Counted from the stretch's first letter, positions 17,590-27,292 are shown. The stretch: DNA of 64,000 nucleotides from Pedobacter sp. Leaf250 (GCF_920984735.1 NZ_CAKLBU010000010.1:114251-178250), one strand, 5' to 3'. Notes: a model not told the origin generated them from the sequence alone. Program-made: numbers and translations.

Positions 17590-18901
17590 TAAAGAAACCT
17601 TTAGAGAATTGGCCGTTCAAACCAGTGATGAAGAATTAAATTTTATAAATAACTGTTTAATTTTAATACCTCATCCTGATGATGAATCATTAGCCTGCGC
17701 AGGCTTTATAGCTAAACTTGTAGAAAAAGGGGTTCATTTTAAAATTATCCTAACCACTGATGGAAGTCGTTCGCATCCAAATTCAAAAAAATTTCCAGCT
17801 GAAAAACTCACTGATTTACGTAAAAAAGAGTTAAAACAGGTTATTGCCTTACTTGGACTAGAAACTGATGTTTTAAAATGTTATGATTGCCTTGATTCGG
17901 CAATGCCTGCCCGTGGAGAACCTGGTTTTGATGAACTGGTGGCAATACTTGCGAACGATTTAAAGTCTTTTAAGCCTGATTTAATTCTGGTTCCATACGA
18001 ACTTGATCCTCATCGCGATCATCGTGCAACATGGCAATTGTTAATGTCGGCACTTGAGAAAGGAACTATTACTCGTCCAATAATCTGGGAATACCCCATT
18101 TGGCTTTATGAGAACGCTGCGAAAAGCGATCTCCCTCATCTTAAACCTGATGAACTTCGTTTTGTTGATGTATCTAGTTATAGCAAACTAAAGCAAAGCT
18201 GTATTGAAGCGCATGTTTCGCAAACTACTAAAATGATTGACGATGACCCGAATGGATTTATCTTAAGTTCGGAAATGATTGCAAATTTTACTACGGGAAA
18301 GGAATACTTTATGGAGCGTAAAAAAATCAATCCAAACGCTACCCTATCCGAAGATTATTTTGAAAGCCTTTATACAAATAGTGATGATCCATGGAATTTT
18401 GAAAAGAGCGAATATGAACGTAAAAAATATGAAGCTTCATTAGCAGCCATTCCAAAGTTATTGTACATCAATGCCCTGGAAATAGGCTGTTCAATTGGTA
18501 TTTTTACATCATTGCTTGGTGTTTACTGTAAAAGTCTCACAGCTATTGACATTAGTAAAACAGCCTTGGAAAAAGCTAAATTACGTTCATTAAATTCGCC
18601 ACATATCAAATTTAAACTGGGGGGCATTCCTGGCGACTTTCCTAACGAGAACTTTGATTTAATTGTAATGAGCGAGGTTGGTTATTATCTTTCGATGGAG
18701 GATTTGCTTGTAACCCGAAATCTGATCGAAAATCAATTAAACAGCGATGGAATCTTATTATTGGTGCATTGGACGCATTTTGTTGTAGATTATCCCATAT
18801 CGGGCGATGATGTACATGAATGTCTTAAACAATCTACTCTTACCCATTTGGAAGGTTCTCGAAGTGATGATTATAGAATAGACGTTTTTCAAAAGAAATA
18901 A
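17576..18901 (+). CDS. PIG-L deacetylase fused to SAM-dependent methyltransferase
   Basis: A 441-residue bifunctional protein. Residues 1-245 are a PIG-L/LmbE N-acetylglucosamine deacetylase-like domain with the zinc site motifs PHPDDE (32-37) and HRDHR (146-150). Residues 255-441 are a class I methyltransferase like NodS, with motif I at LEIGCSIGIF (301-310) and an acidic loop 'AIDISKTAL' after it. The pair would remove an acetyl group from an amino sugar and methylate it, as NodS does in Nod factors; the substrate here is unknown. It overlaps the dehydrogenase by 14 bases and precedes the next glycosyltransferase by 5. Confidence 0.88.
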   Translation: MSLFDKETFRELAVQTSDEELNFINNCLILIPHPDDESLACAGFIAKLVEKGVHFKIILTTDGSRSHPNSKKFPAEKLTDLRKKELKQVIALLGLETDVLKCYDCLDSAMPARGEPGFDELVAILANDLKSFKPDLILVPYELDPHRDHRATWQLLMSALEKGTITRPIIWEYPIWLYENAAKSDLPHLKPDELRFVDVSSYSKLKQSCIEAHVSQTTKMIDDDPNGFILSSEMIANFTTGKEYFMERKKINPNATLSEDYFESLYTNSDDPWNFEKSEYERKKYEASLAAIPKLLYINALEIGCSIGIFTSLLGVYCKSLTAIDISKTALEKAKLRSLNSPHIKFKLGGIPGDFPNENFDLIVMSEVGYYLSMEDLLVTRNLIENQLNSDGILLLVHWTHFVVDYPISGDDVHECLKQSTLTHLEGSRSDDYRIDVFQKK

Positions 18902-18906
18902 TCACC

Positions 18907-19965
18907 ATGGCGGATTTTACCATAGCATTTTATGTTCACCATCATGGTTCAGGTCATTTGATGCGCACTATGCAAATTATAAAAGCACTAGGTAATTATC
19001 CAATTCTCTTGATGGGCAGCGGGCTAAAAAAATTAATTGATGTTCCATCAAACGTTCAGCTCGTTCATTTACCGCTTGATATTGCTTCGACAGGTGAAAA
19101 GGAATCGATCAACAGTAACTCTTCTATGGCTTGTCATTACGCACCTTTGGGTATCAAAGGAGGCAGAGATCGTGTAGCTATAATGACTAAAATTTTCAGT
19201 GATCATTTTCCAATGATCTTAATTGTTGATGTGTCTGTTGAAGTAACTTTACTCGCCAGGTTAGCTGGTGTTCCAACAATCGTTATGCATCAACATGGAA
19301 AACGCCAAGATTTGCCTCATCAATTAGCCTATGATAGCGCCGAACTACTAATTGCGCCCTATCCCCTTTCGATTTATATGGATAAAAAAAACGAATATTT
19401 TGCAAAAACTGTTTTTGCCGGTGGCTTTTCAAAATTTGATGAATTGGAACGCAGTGGAGAAATTAATTCTAAACGGATTTGTATTTTAATTGGAAATGGC
19501 GGTACATCCATTAATGATGAGGTTTTAAATACAATCGCTTCAGCTTGTTCCGATTACGAGTTTCATGTATTGGGATTATGCAATGAAGAAAATGACAATC
19601 CTGTTAATTTAAAATTTCATGGAAATGTAGATAATCCCCATCAATTGCTTGATCAGGCGCACATCATTATTGGCAATACCGGACACAATACCGTGATGGA
19701 AACTGCAAGTTTAAATAAACGATTTATTGGAATTCCAGAATCACGGCCATTTGATGAGCAAATTGAGAAAGCTAAAGCCATTGAAAATCGATCAGGAATA
19801 ACAATTGTACTTCCAGAAGAACTGCTCCACGCGAATTGGCCGTTAATTATAAGCGAATTAAGTGAGAAGATGGTGGATTGGAATGGCGTAATCAATTCTT
19901 CGGCGATGGATATTATTGCTAAAAACATCATTAAAACTGCTAAAAAGTGTTTTCAGTTAGCCTAA
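18907..19965 (+). CDS. GT-B glycosyltransferase (MurG/MJ1255-like)
   Basis: A 352-residue GT-B protein with the N-terminal motif YVHHHGSGHLMR (residues about 8-19), characteristic of GT28/MJ1255-like enzymes, and a C-terminal donor-site segment 'IIIGNTGHNTVMETASLNKRFIGIPESRPFDEQ' typical of MurG and UDP-sugar transferases. It follows the deacetylase/methyltransferase by 5 bases and ends the four-gene plus-strand set. It is convergent with the GT2 gene on the minus strand, with 85 bases between and no strong terminator visible. Confidence 0.82.
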   Translation: MADFTIAFYVHHHGSGHLMRTMQIIKALGNYPILLMGSGLKKLIDVPSNVQLVHLPLDIASTGEKESINSNSSMACHYAPLGIKGGRDRVAIMTKIFSDHFPMILIVDVSVEVTLLARLAGVPTIVMHQHGKRQDLPHQLAYDSAELLIAPYPLSIYMDKKNEYFAKTVFAGGFSKFDELERSGEINSKRICILIGNGGTSINDEVLNTIASACSDYEFHVLGLCNEENDNPVNLKFHGNVDNPHQLLDQAHIIIGNTGHNTVMETASLNKRFIGIPESRPFDEQIEKAKAIENRSGITIVLPEELLHANWPLIISELSEKMVDWNGVINSSAMDIIAKNIIKTAKKCFQLA

Positions 19966-20050
19966 ACTTAATGACATGTCGATTTCATAAAGATATAATT
20001 GTTCATTTCATTACCAATTTGAAAGATCAATTCTCATGCTTTTAATAGAT

Positions 20051-21253
20051 TTAACCTACCATTGCTTCTGAATCCATTAAAACATTATTATTTAATTCTT
20101 TAATGGTTATTTTTCTCGTTTGATGAAAGTGCATTCGTAAACTGTTAATCGCCAGATTGATCGATTGATAATGAATGGAATGGTGCAGCCCTTCATGCAA
20201 ATACTGCTCAACTTTCTCCCAAAGCGATTCGAAATAAATACTGGTAGTTATTAAATTAATCAAACTTGTATGATTAATATCTGCCCATTTTGATAGTTGC
20301 ACTAAACTTTGGTTCGCATTAATTAAGGATTTTCCATCGTTCCATATTTTGCGCAAATTGTTCTTGAATTCAAATTTAAAAATTAAAGTTTCCAGAGATT
20401 CGACCTGTTCCTCTTCGCTCCTTAAACTCATATCCGACCAGTGTTTTAGCTGAACAGAAAAACCAAATTTCACTCTTCCGTCTAATCTTCCGGAAGTATA
20501 TATGCGTACATGTGGGGAATGGCGGATTTTTGCATCAACTCTTTTCAATGCTTTTCGGAATTCTTCATCTTCTAAATATGGTATAATTGGTAGCCTACCT
20601 GCCTTTTCATACATTTCGCAGGTAACGGCTAAACTTGGTCCGTAACACTGAAAATGCCGAGGCCAGGGATTAGATTCACATGGATCAATTGCTGATTCTA
20701 GCTGGCTTTTTAAAAACCTGTAGGTTACATCGCGTAAGTGGTGCGTTCGGCTAATCGAGGGGGTATCTTTTGGTAAAATTCTTCCACCAACAACATCTGC
20801 CCCATGGCTAATTTCCTTTAAAATGTGATAAATCCAATCTGGAGCCACTTCGCTATCTGCATCAGTAGAAACTATTATTCCTTTTTCTCCTGCCACATTC
20901 GTAAGTCGCCTGTAAGCTGCATCCATCAACAATCTTCTCGCTGTTCCAATATGAGCAGATTCTTTGTTAAGTAAAATGCGCTCAATATGTAAGTTAAATC
21001 GGGGATGATTTTGTTGATACGCTTTACAAATATTAAAAGTATCATCACTGCAATTATTGGCTAATACCAATATTTCGTATAAATCAGAGTTAATGGCAAC
21101 TCCCAAATCGTTCAACTGAAAGCGTAAAGCATCAAGCGTTTGAATAATAAATGCCGATTCATTTTTTGCAGGTACAATTACCGAAAGTTTAAGTGATGGG
21201 TTAATTTTTCCATCAAAAAGAGATTTTGCTTTCGTAGGCAAATTTTGGTTCAT
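20051..21253 (-). CDS. Glycosyltransferase family 2 protein
   Basis: A 400-residue GT-A enzyme. The N-terminal half has VIVPAKNE, LVLANNCSDD and the DxD motif in STDADSE, then GGRILP and a 'PYLEDEEFRKAL' segment that fits the acidic catalytic region of GT2 proteins. The C-terminal 120 residues are helical without membrane segments. It is encoded opposite to the four-gene set but in the same functional block. GT2 members of this type are found next to acyl-CoA dehydrogenase and PIG-L/methyltransferase genes in several Proteobacteria and Bacteroidota as I recall it; the product has no assigned structure. The 389 bases before it hold a divergent region with no element I can name. Confidence 0.85.
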   Translation of the reverse strand: MNQNLPTKAKSLFDGKINPSLKLSVIVPAKNESAFIIQTLDALRFQLNDLGVAINSDLYEILVLANNCSDDTFNICKAYQQNHPRFNLHIERILLNKESAHIGTARRLLMDAAYRRLTNVAGEKGIIVSTDADSEVAPDWIYHILKEISHGADVVGGRILPKDTPSISRTHHLRDVTYRFLKSQLESAIDPCESNPWPRHFQCYGPSLAVTCEMYEKAGRLPIIPYLEDEEFRKALKRVDAKIRHSPHVRIYTSGRLDGRVKFGFSVQLKHWSDMSLRSEEEQVESLETLIFKFEFKNNLRKIWNDGKSLINANQSLVQLSKWADINHTSLINLITTSIYFESLWEKVEQYLHEGLHHSIHYQSINLAINSLRMHFHQTRKITIKELNNNVLMDSEAMVG

Positions 21254-21645
21254 ATATCCTAGTTAAATCCAAAATCCTGCATTATGCAGAAACTTGTACA
21301 GGTAAATTTTGCTTTTGAAATAGCGGGAATGATATTTATAGTCTTTTGATAAACAGACTACGTTTAAGGAACACTATATTTTAATCAATTGTTTAATGTA
21401 TTATCATGCAATTAATACGCAAAGAAATGCGTAGCAGAATAATGGAATTTAATCCTGCATCCCCATTGTTAAAAATGCATTCTCAAAAGTATCAATTTGC
21501 GAGCATCAATTACGGTGTAAATACCTGCTTTTAAAAGCGCAATACCTGATTATTTCAAAGCCCAAACCAAAGCCACTAATAAGCAGTTTTATGGATGATT
21601 GAAGCAAAAATTTTGATATTTTTTATACCATAAAACTAACTGTTG

Positions 21646-22155
21646 ATGGCTAATAAACCATTACAAACTAGTAAAAGGCAAGCTGCCTATCAAAAGTTTG
21701 AAGATAAAGCGTTTCATCACTTTTTTGTTAGTGAGTTAGCCAAAATATATGGATTGGAAAAAGAATTATCGATTATCATTTCATTGAAACATGGTGTTAT
21801 TAGCGAATTTGGCAGCACACCATATCGATTTCTACAGCAGGAAACACTGATAAAAATATTGAGGCTCGATCAGGTCTTCATGTTAATTGATGAACAACCT
21901 GTAATCCAAAATGTAAAAATATTGGGTAACTATTTTCAAACCCTAAGTCAGCAGCGAAGTGGTGAGGATACAAAAACTTTTGAAATTGGCTTTGCAATAT
22001 TAAGGCTAGTACATTATAAACAACCTGTATATCGATTCTTGAAAACTTATGCCACAAAAATGAATAGATCAGATATCGCAGAGTTATTAAACCGCACTTT
22101 AAGTAACGATCAAATGCTGATCAAAACGGTTATACAAGGTTTAATCAAACATTAA
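21646..22155 (+). CDS. Degenerate YciF/DUF892-like ferritin-fold protein
   Basis: A 169-residue helical protein starting at the ATG 21646 (a TTG lies just before). Order and spacing of helices match the YciE/YciF (DUF892) family: 'FFVSELAKIYGLEKELS', then 'ETLIKILRLDQVFMLIDEQP', then 'HYKQPVYRFLKTYATKMNRSDIAELLNRTLSNDQ'. In typical members, Glu and His residues bind two irons; most of these are replaced here, so it is probably not a metal-binding ferritin. Stress-related roles are assumed for the family. I put the family call at medium confidence. Confidence 0.5.
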   Translation: MANKPLQTSKRQAAYQKFEDKAFHHFFVSELAKIYGLEKELSIIISLKHGVISEFGSTPYRFLQQETLIKILRLDQVFMLIDEQPVIQNVKILGNYFQTLSQQRSGEDTKTFEIGFAILRLVHYKQPVYRFLKTYATKMNRSDIAELLNRTLSNDQMLIKTVIQGLIKH

Positions 22156-22209
22156 ATTTTAAGATGATAAAATGCTAATCAAGATAAATGACATTGCTAA
22201 ACAGAAATA

Positions 22210-22416
22210 ATGATTAACATTTCAAAGTATCGAATGCTCTCTGAAGATATTTTCGATGTAGAGGTAACTGGCCCAACAGAATTAACAATTGTAGTTAACA
22301 TAGATGCAGATATTAAGGAAATAATAAAGAAAGTAAATGCTTTTAATGCTTCCCAACAATCTGAAATACAATTTTCTACCATTTATATCTATGATAACGG
22401 CAGGACGATTGAATAA
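22210..22416 (+). CDS. Small hypothetical protein
   Basis: A 68-residue protein with alternating strand and helix character, no cysteines and no membrane segment. No family recognised. It sits between the YciF-like gene and UDP-galactopyranose mutase, 38 bases before the latter, and may be part of either transcript. The antisense frame of similar length is weaker in composition. Confidence 0.5.
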   Translation: MINISKYRMLSEDIFDVEVTGPTELTIVVNIDADIKEIIKKVNAFNASQQSEIQFSTIYIYDNGRTIE

Positions 22417-22454
22417 CTTCTAACATTTAAAACTATAGAAAACGCAATATTTAT

Positions 22455-23585
22455 ATGCAAAAAAAAGAATATGATTATTTAATAGTTGGGAGTGGCCTTT
22501 TCGGCAGCGTGTTTGCAAACGAAGCGACTAAAAGAGGTAAAAAATGTTTATTGATTGATAAGCGAAATCATATTGGTGGCAATGTTTATTGCGAAAAAAT
22601 TGAAGATATAAATGTTCATAAATACGGTGCACATATTTTCCATACCAATGATAAACACATTTGGGATTATGTAAATTCTTTTGTAGAGTTTAATCGTTAT
22701 ACCAATTGTCCGGTGGCAAATTACGAAGGGAAACTGTACAACCTCCCCTTTAATATGAATACATTCTATCAGCTTTGGGGTGTTAAAACTCCGAAGGAAG
22801 CAAAGGAAAAAATTAAATCTCAAATTGACCAGGCTTTAATTACCGCTCCATCTAATTTAGAAGAACAAGCCATATCGTTAATTGGTAAAGATATTTATGA
22901 GAAGTTGATAAAAGGCTATACCGAAAAACAATGGGGACGGCCTGCTCATGAATTGCCTGCTTTCATCATTAAAAGATTACCAGTTCGTTTTACTTACGAT
23001 AACAATTATTTCAATGACAAATACCAGGGAATACCTATTGGCGGTTATAATAAATTAATTGATGGTTTATTAGTCGATTGCGAAGTTAGAACAGGAATTG
23101 ATTTTTTCAATAACAAAAGCCAATGGACTGATTTGGCTGATCATGTGGTTTTTACCGGTAATATCGATCAATTTTATGATTACAGATTCGGAAAATTAGC
23201 TTACCGAAGTTTAAGATTTGAACATGAAATTTTAGAGGAAGAAAACCACCAAGGCAATGCCGTTATTAATTATACGGAAAGAAATATTCCTTACACCAGA
23301 ATTATTGAGCACAAACATTTTGAGTTTGGTACCCAGCCAAAAACGGTGGTAACAAAAGAGTACCCAGAAGAATGGACACCAGAAAAGGAAGCCTACTATC
23401 CAATTAATGATAAGCACAATAATGCATTATTCGATCAGTACAAGCGCTTAAGTCAATTGGAGCAGAATGTAATTTTTGGAGGAAGGTTAGCAACCTATCA
23501 ATATTACGACATGCACCAAATCATTGGGTCGGCACTAAAAACAGCCACCGATCATTTCAATAAAACTATCCCTAACCCAATATAA
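22455..23585 (+). CDS. glf: UDP-galactopyranose mutase
   Basis: A 376-residue flavoenzyme of normal length that converts UDP-galactopyranose to UDP-galactofuranose. The FAD-binding Rossmann motif is VGSGLFGSVFA (residues 11-21), followed by RNHIGGNVYCE, the substrate-loop part 'YGAHIFHTND', 'GYTEKQWG' and the C-terminal FAD motif 'VIFGGRLATYQYYDMHQII'. All key regions are intact. It is followed after one base by a glycosyltransferase, which implies that galactofuranose enters the cell-surface glycan made here. Confidence 0.95.
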   Translation: MQKKEYDYLIVGSGLFGSVFANEATKRGKKCLLIDKRNHIGGNVYCEKIEDINVHKYGAHIFHTNDKHIWDYVNSFVEFNRYTNCPVANYEGKLYNLPFNMNTFYQLWGVKTPKEAKEKIKSQIDQALITAPSNLEEQAISLIGKDIYEKLIKGYTEKQWGRPAHELPAFIIKRLPVRFTYDNNYFNDKYQGIPIGGYNKLIDGLLVDCEVRTGIDFFNNKSQWTDLADHVVFTGNIDQFYDYRFGKLAYRSLRFEHEILEEENHQGNAVINYTERNIPYTRIIEHKHFEFGTQPKTVVTKEYPEEWTPEKEAYYPINDKHNNALFDQYKRLSQLEQNVIFGGRLATYQYYDMHQIIGSALKTATDHFNKTIPNPI

Positions 23586-23586
23586 T

Positions 23587-24732
23587 ATGAATATACAGAA
23601 ACCACTGTTGCCTAAAAATCTACTCTGCTTTTCCCACCTTCGATGGGATTTTGTTTTTCAGCGCCCACAGCATTTAATGAGCCGCTTTGCAAAAGAAATG
23701 AACGTATATGTGATGGAAGAACCCATTTTCGATGGACAGGAATCCAGCTATTTAGCCATTGATAAAAGAGAAGAGCAACTTACCATTATTGTTCCGCACA
23801 TTACTCCCGGTTTGGATCATGAGCAAGAAAATCTTTTAATGAAGAAATTGCTGACCGATTTTATAGGCGATTCTTCTTTAGCCGACTGGATATTTTGGTA
23901 TTATACACCAATGGCGCTTCAATTTTCCGATCATCATGCTGCAGCATTAACCGTTTTCGATTGCATGGATGAATTATCAGCTTTTGATTTTGCACCCAAA
24001 GAACTTGTTTTACTGGAAAAAAAATTACTTAAAACTGCAGACGTTGTTTTCACCGGAGGTCATTCTCTTCACGAAGCTAAAAAAGAACAACATAATAATA
24101 TTCATGTTTATCCGAGTAGCATTGATAAAAAACATTTTAGCAAAGCGAGAACGATCGAAATTGAACCAGAAGATCAGGCCGCTATTACCGGAATTAAACT
24201 CGGATTTATTGGCGTTATAGATGAACGTTTTGATGTAGCACTCATTCGGGAAATTGCCGAAAAGCGACCAGAATGGCAAATTTTATTACTTGGACCTGTA
24301 GTAAAAGTATCGATGGATAGTTTGCCAAAAGGACCGAACTTGCATTATTTAGGTCAAAAAAACTATCAAGAGCTCCCATCCTATTTATCTGGTTGGAATG
24401 TTGCACTTATTCCATTTGCCATAAATAATTCAACACGATTTATTAGCCCTACAAAAACGCCGGAATATTTAGCGGCTGGATTAAGAGTGGTTTCTACCCC
24501 CATTCGAGATGTAGTAAAGCCCTATGGAATTGAAAAATTAGTGAGTATTGGATCTAACGCTGATGAATTTATCGAAGCCATTGAACAAATTATTGCTTCA
24601 AAAGATGAGAAAAGCTGGAAAAATAATGTGGATGATTTTCTGGCGGATAAATCATGGGAAAATACTTATGAAGAAATGAAAAAGAAAATGCTATGGACAT
24701 TATTTGAAACTGATAAATTATTAGCCAGTTAA
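23587..24732 (+). CDS. Glycosyltransferase, GT-B type
   Basis: A 381-residue GT-B protein that starts with 'LLCFSHLRWDFVFQRPQHLMSRFA', a signature of a group of family-1-like transferases found beside glf genes. The donor domain has 'IGVIDERFDV' and 'SPTKTPEYLAAGLRVVSTPI', the equivalent of the EX7E region. It may use UDP-galactofuranose from the upstream mutase (inference from adjacency, 1-base spacing). Its stop shares a base with the next start (TAATG at 24732). Confidence 0.82.
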   Translation: MNIQKPLLPKNLLCFSHLRWDFVFQRPQHLMSRFAKEMNVYVMEEPIFDGQESSYLAIDKREEQLTIIVPHITPGLDHEQENLLMKKLLTDFIGDSSLADWIFWYYTPMALQFSDHHAAALTVFDCMDELSAFDFAPKELVLLEKKLLKTADVVFTGGHSLHEAKKEQHNNIHVYPSSIDKKHFSKARTIEIEPEDQAAITGIKLGFIGVIDERFDVALIREIAEKRPEWQILLLGPVVKVSMDSLPKGPNLHYLGQKNYQELPSYLSGWNVALIPFAINNSTRFISPTKTPEYLAAGLRVVSTPIRDVVKPYGIEKLVSIGSNADEFIEAIEQIIASKDEKSWKNNVDDFLADKSWENTYEEMKKKMLWTLFETDKLLAS

Positions 24733-25877
24733 TGGAAAACAACAATCCATTTAAAAGCTTTTGGATGGCAGGTTTTGAATGTTCTGATCAGCTGAATCAT
24801 TATGGGAACCGTGTAGATTTACTTACAGAAACCGGGCACATTAATTTAATAAATGATGATTACAAACTCATTTCGGGTATTGGCATCACTACGGTAAGAG
24901 AAGGAATTAGATGGAGCCATGTTGAGCGAAAACCTTATACCTACGATTTTTCGACCGTTGCAAAAATGATCGATGCAGGACGAAATGGTGGGATACAACA
25001 AATTTGGGATATCTGTCATTTTGGTTATCCTGACGACTTAACACCACTTCACCCACATTTTACCCAACGTTTTGTTGGTGTATGCAATGCCTTCGCAACC
25101 TTTTATCGCGATTATTGCCCAGGTGATCAGCTTATTGTAACACCTATTAATGAGGTTGGATTCATTTCGTGGCTGGGAGGCGACCATGCCAGTACAACAC
25201 CTTATGCCCGTGGTATGGGTTGGAATGTTAAATATGCTTTGGTAAGGGCTTATATTCAGGCAATTAAAGCTTTTAAGGCAGTTGATCCTAATACGCTGAT
25301 TATGAGTACAGAACCAATTGTAAATATTGTTCCTGCTTTAGATGCGACAATGGAAATGGTTATACAAGCAGAAGAAGCTCATGATGTACAATTCCAGGCA
25401 ACAGATATGCTTACCGGAAAAATGTGCCCCGAATTAGGTGGATCGAAAGATTTGATAGATTACATGGGTTTTAATTTTTACTACAATAATCAGTGGGTGG
25501 CTAGTGATTTTTCGGGTCTGCCCTGGGCAAATAACGATCCCGACCCGAGATGGAGAGGACTTTCATCACTATTTGTAGAGGCCTACCATCGTTACGGTAT
25601 TCCAATTGTATTGGCCGAAACCAGTCATCCAGGAGAACATCGCCCAAATTGGTTGGAACTGATTACCCGCGAATGTATTAAAGCCTTGCAATATGGTGTT
25701 CCACTTAAAGGCATTTGTTTATATCCAATAATTGATCGCCCAGATTGGGATCATTTACACTACTGGCATCATTCCGGATTGTGGGATGCAGATGCTGAAA
25801 ATCCATTTGCACGGGTTTTATATGAACCTTATGCCGATGCCATTCAAGCGGCTATGAAAGTGATCAATATTTATTGA
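24732..25877 (+). CDS. GH-A clan glycosidase-like protein (GH1-like)
   Basis: A 381-residue TIM-barrel protein without signal peptide. It has 'TTVREGIRWSHVE' near the N terminus, the acid/base motif TPINEVGF, and the putative nucleophile in LAETSHPGEH, the arrangement of GH-A clan retaining glycosidases. Such proteins sit next to Glf and glycosyltransferase genes; in some organisms they are fused to sugar-nucleotide reductases. A cytosolic hydrolase in a biosynthetic set may trim or recycle a precursor or have lost hydrolase activity; this is open. Translation is probably coupled to the glycosyltransferase upstream. A bidirectional terminator follows. Confidence 0.7.
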   Translation: MENNNPFKSFWMAGFECSDQLNHYGNRVDLLTETGHINLINDDYKLISGIGITTVREGIRWSHVERKPYTYDFSTVAKMIDAGRNGGIQQIWDICHFGYPDDLTPLHPHFTQRFVGVCNAFATFYRDYCPGDQLIVTPINEVGFISWLGGDHASTTPYARGMGWNVKYALVRAYIQAIKAFKAVDPNTLIMSTEPIVNIVPALDATMEMVIQAEEAHDVQFQATDMLTGKMCPELGGSKDLIDYMGFNFYYNNQWVASDFSGLPWANNDPDPRWRGLSSLFVEAYHRYGIPIVLAETSHPGEHRPNWLELITRECIKALQYGVPLKGICLYPIIDRPDWDHLHYWHHSGLWDADAENPFARVLYEPYADAIQAAMKVINIY

Positions 25878-25896
25878 TCAGCATTCTCTTCCAAAT

Positions 25897-25932
25897 AAAA
25901 AGGGCAACACCTATAAGATGTTGGCCCTTTTA
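25897..25932. terminator. Bidirectional Rho-independent terminator
   Basis: An 8-bp stem (25898-25905 with 25924-25931) continues, past one bulged G, into 4 more pairs (25906-25909 with 25919-25922). A-rich and T-rich flanks serve both strands between the convergent glycosidase-like and barrel genes. Confidence 0.85.
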
Positions 25933-25946
25933 AAATTGAATTTAAA

Positions 25947-26528
25947 TTATTTTACGTCGCCTTTAACCTTGTTTGCAGTACGCTGACCAGGAAGATAGAT
26001 TTGAAAACCAAATGATAAATTCAAATTGTTTTGTGTAGTTGCACTACCAAAGCCTACTAATCCATTATATTTTAACAAAGTTTCTAAACCAATATTTGGT
26101 GTAATAAAATAAGCAAAACCAGGACCAACACTTAAGTTTAAGCCATTGGTATTACCACCACCTTTGCTCACGTTTACACCACCAATTCCAGCAGTTGCTT
26201 CAGCAAAGAAACGACCATGACGTAAAACTTCTACATCCGATCCTGCATAATAACGGCCTAATGCACCAACACCGTAACTTGTTGTTGTATTTGAGTTTTT
26301 AGCAGTTTCCAAACCGAAGTTTACATAACCACCCAAAGCAAGATTATCCTGTATAAACCAAGCCGCTTTTGGCGTAATATCCACACTAAAAATTTTTGGG
26401 TCGTCCAGACCAAGGTTAATGTTTGTTAAATTTCCACCAACCATTACGTTGCCTTTTTGAATTTGTGCGTTAGCCACACCAGCAAATAATGCGAAAGAAA
26501 ATAAGCTCGAGATAAAAATCTTTTTCAT
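25947..26528 (-). CDS. Outer-membrane beta-barrel protein (porin-family-like)
   Basis: A 193-residue secreted protein: signal peptide of about 21 residues ending NAQ, then alternating beta strands with many Gly, Asn and aromatic residues, compatible with an 8-stranded barrel of the OmpA/opacity type. The C terminus 'GQRTANKVKGDVK' is unusual because the last strand ends earlier, at about 'FGFQIYL', leaving a short hydrophilic tail. Role unknown. It is a single gene between a terminator and a 146-base gap. Confidence 0.75.
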   Translation of the reverse strand: MKKIFISSLFSFALFAGVANAQIQKGNVMVGGNLTNINLGLDDPKIFSVDITPKAAWFIQDNLALGGYVNFGLETAKNSNTTTSYGVGALGRYYAGSDVEVLRHGRFFAEATAGIGGVNVSKGGGNTNGLNLSVGPGFAYFITPNIGLETLLKYNGLVGFGSATTQNNLNLSFGFQIYLPGQRTANKVKGDVK

Positions 26529-26674
26529 ATAAATGTTTTGTAAATAATGCCATCAATAGCGATGACTATTTGCCAAACACATGCTGAAAGATAATGTTTT
26601 GATTAATTGAAAAGGTTGACTGATTGTAAGCTAATTAGCTTTTTAAGATGATGTTAGTATGATAAATAACTATG

Positions 26675-27292
26675 TTAATCAGTTTTTATTAATCCTTTAA
26701 TTAAACTTTTCCACTGGGGATACGACAATCCAATTCTTGCTGCGGTACCTACAATAGCATTTCGGAAATTATCTAATCCGTTACCAGTTTCCATATTGGG
26801 CGATTCATTTCTGGCATGTTCTTCGGCCAGAACAACATTTTTAATCCGCTTAATTTGAAAGGTTGATGTAGCACGATTTTTTAAAAAGTGAGCTGTTTTA
26901 CCATCAGGATCTAAAGGATGAGATGATGGACGGACCCTGATTGTGAAAATATCTTCATCAAAATCAACTTCTGCAAATATGGCTTCTACCTGAACCCAAT
27001 CGTAACCTTTACCAATCTTTGTACCCGGGCCAGGAATATCAATTCGAATATAGTCACCTTCTATTACCTCCCTATCGCATTTTCGGCCTGCATGATCAAA
27101 AAGCTTAAACGATGATAATGGAATATGAGACATTTCGCCCCATCGGTTTACATCCGAAAGTCTTTGCTTAACTTTTTGAAAAAATTCTAAAGCTTCGTAG
27201 TTATTATCAAATTCAACTTTTTCTATGGCATCCGTTTCAGCACCACTTTGGTGCACAGGAATATGGTCTTGGCTGATAATTTCTTTTTCCAT
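26675..27292 (-). CDS. Hypothetical protein of Sphingobacteriaceae type
   Basis: A 205-residue soluble protein without recognised family. The middle part (about residues 60-135) is beta-rich with 'GDYIRIDIPGPGTKIGKGYDWVQVEAI' like a small barrel or SRPBCC-like fragment; the C-terminal third contains a helical stretch ending 'YPQWKSLIKGLIKTD'. No signal peptide. It stands alone with gaps of about 150 bases on each side. I can describe no function. Confidence 0.55.
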   Translation of the reverse strand: MEKEIISQDHIPVHQSGAETDAIEKVEFDNNYEALEFFQKVKQRLSDVNRWGEMSHIPLSSFKLFDHAGRKCDREVIEGDYIRIDIPGPGTKIGKGYDWVQVEAIFAEVDFDEDIFTIRVRPSSHPLDPDGKTAHFLKNRATSTFQIKRIKNVVLAEEHARNESPNMETGNGLDNFRNAIVGTAARIGLSYPQWKSLIKGLIKTD

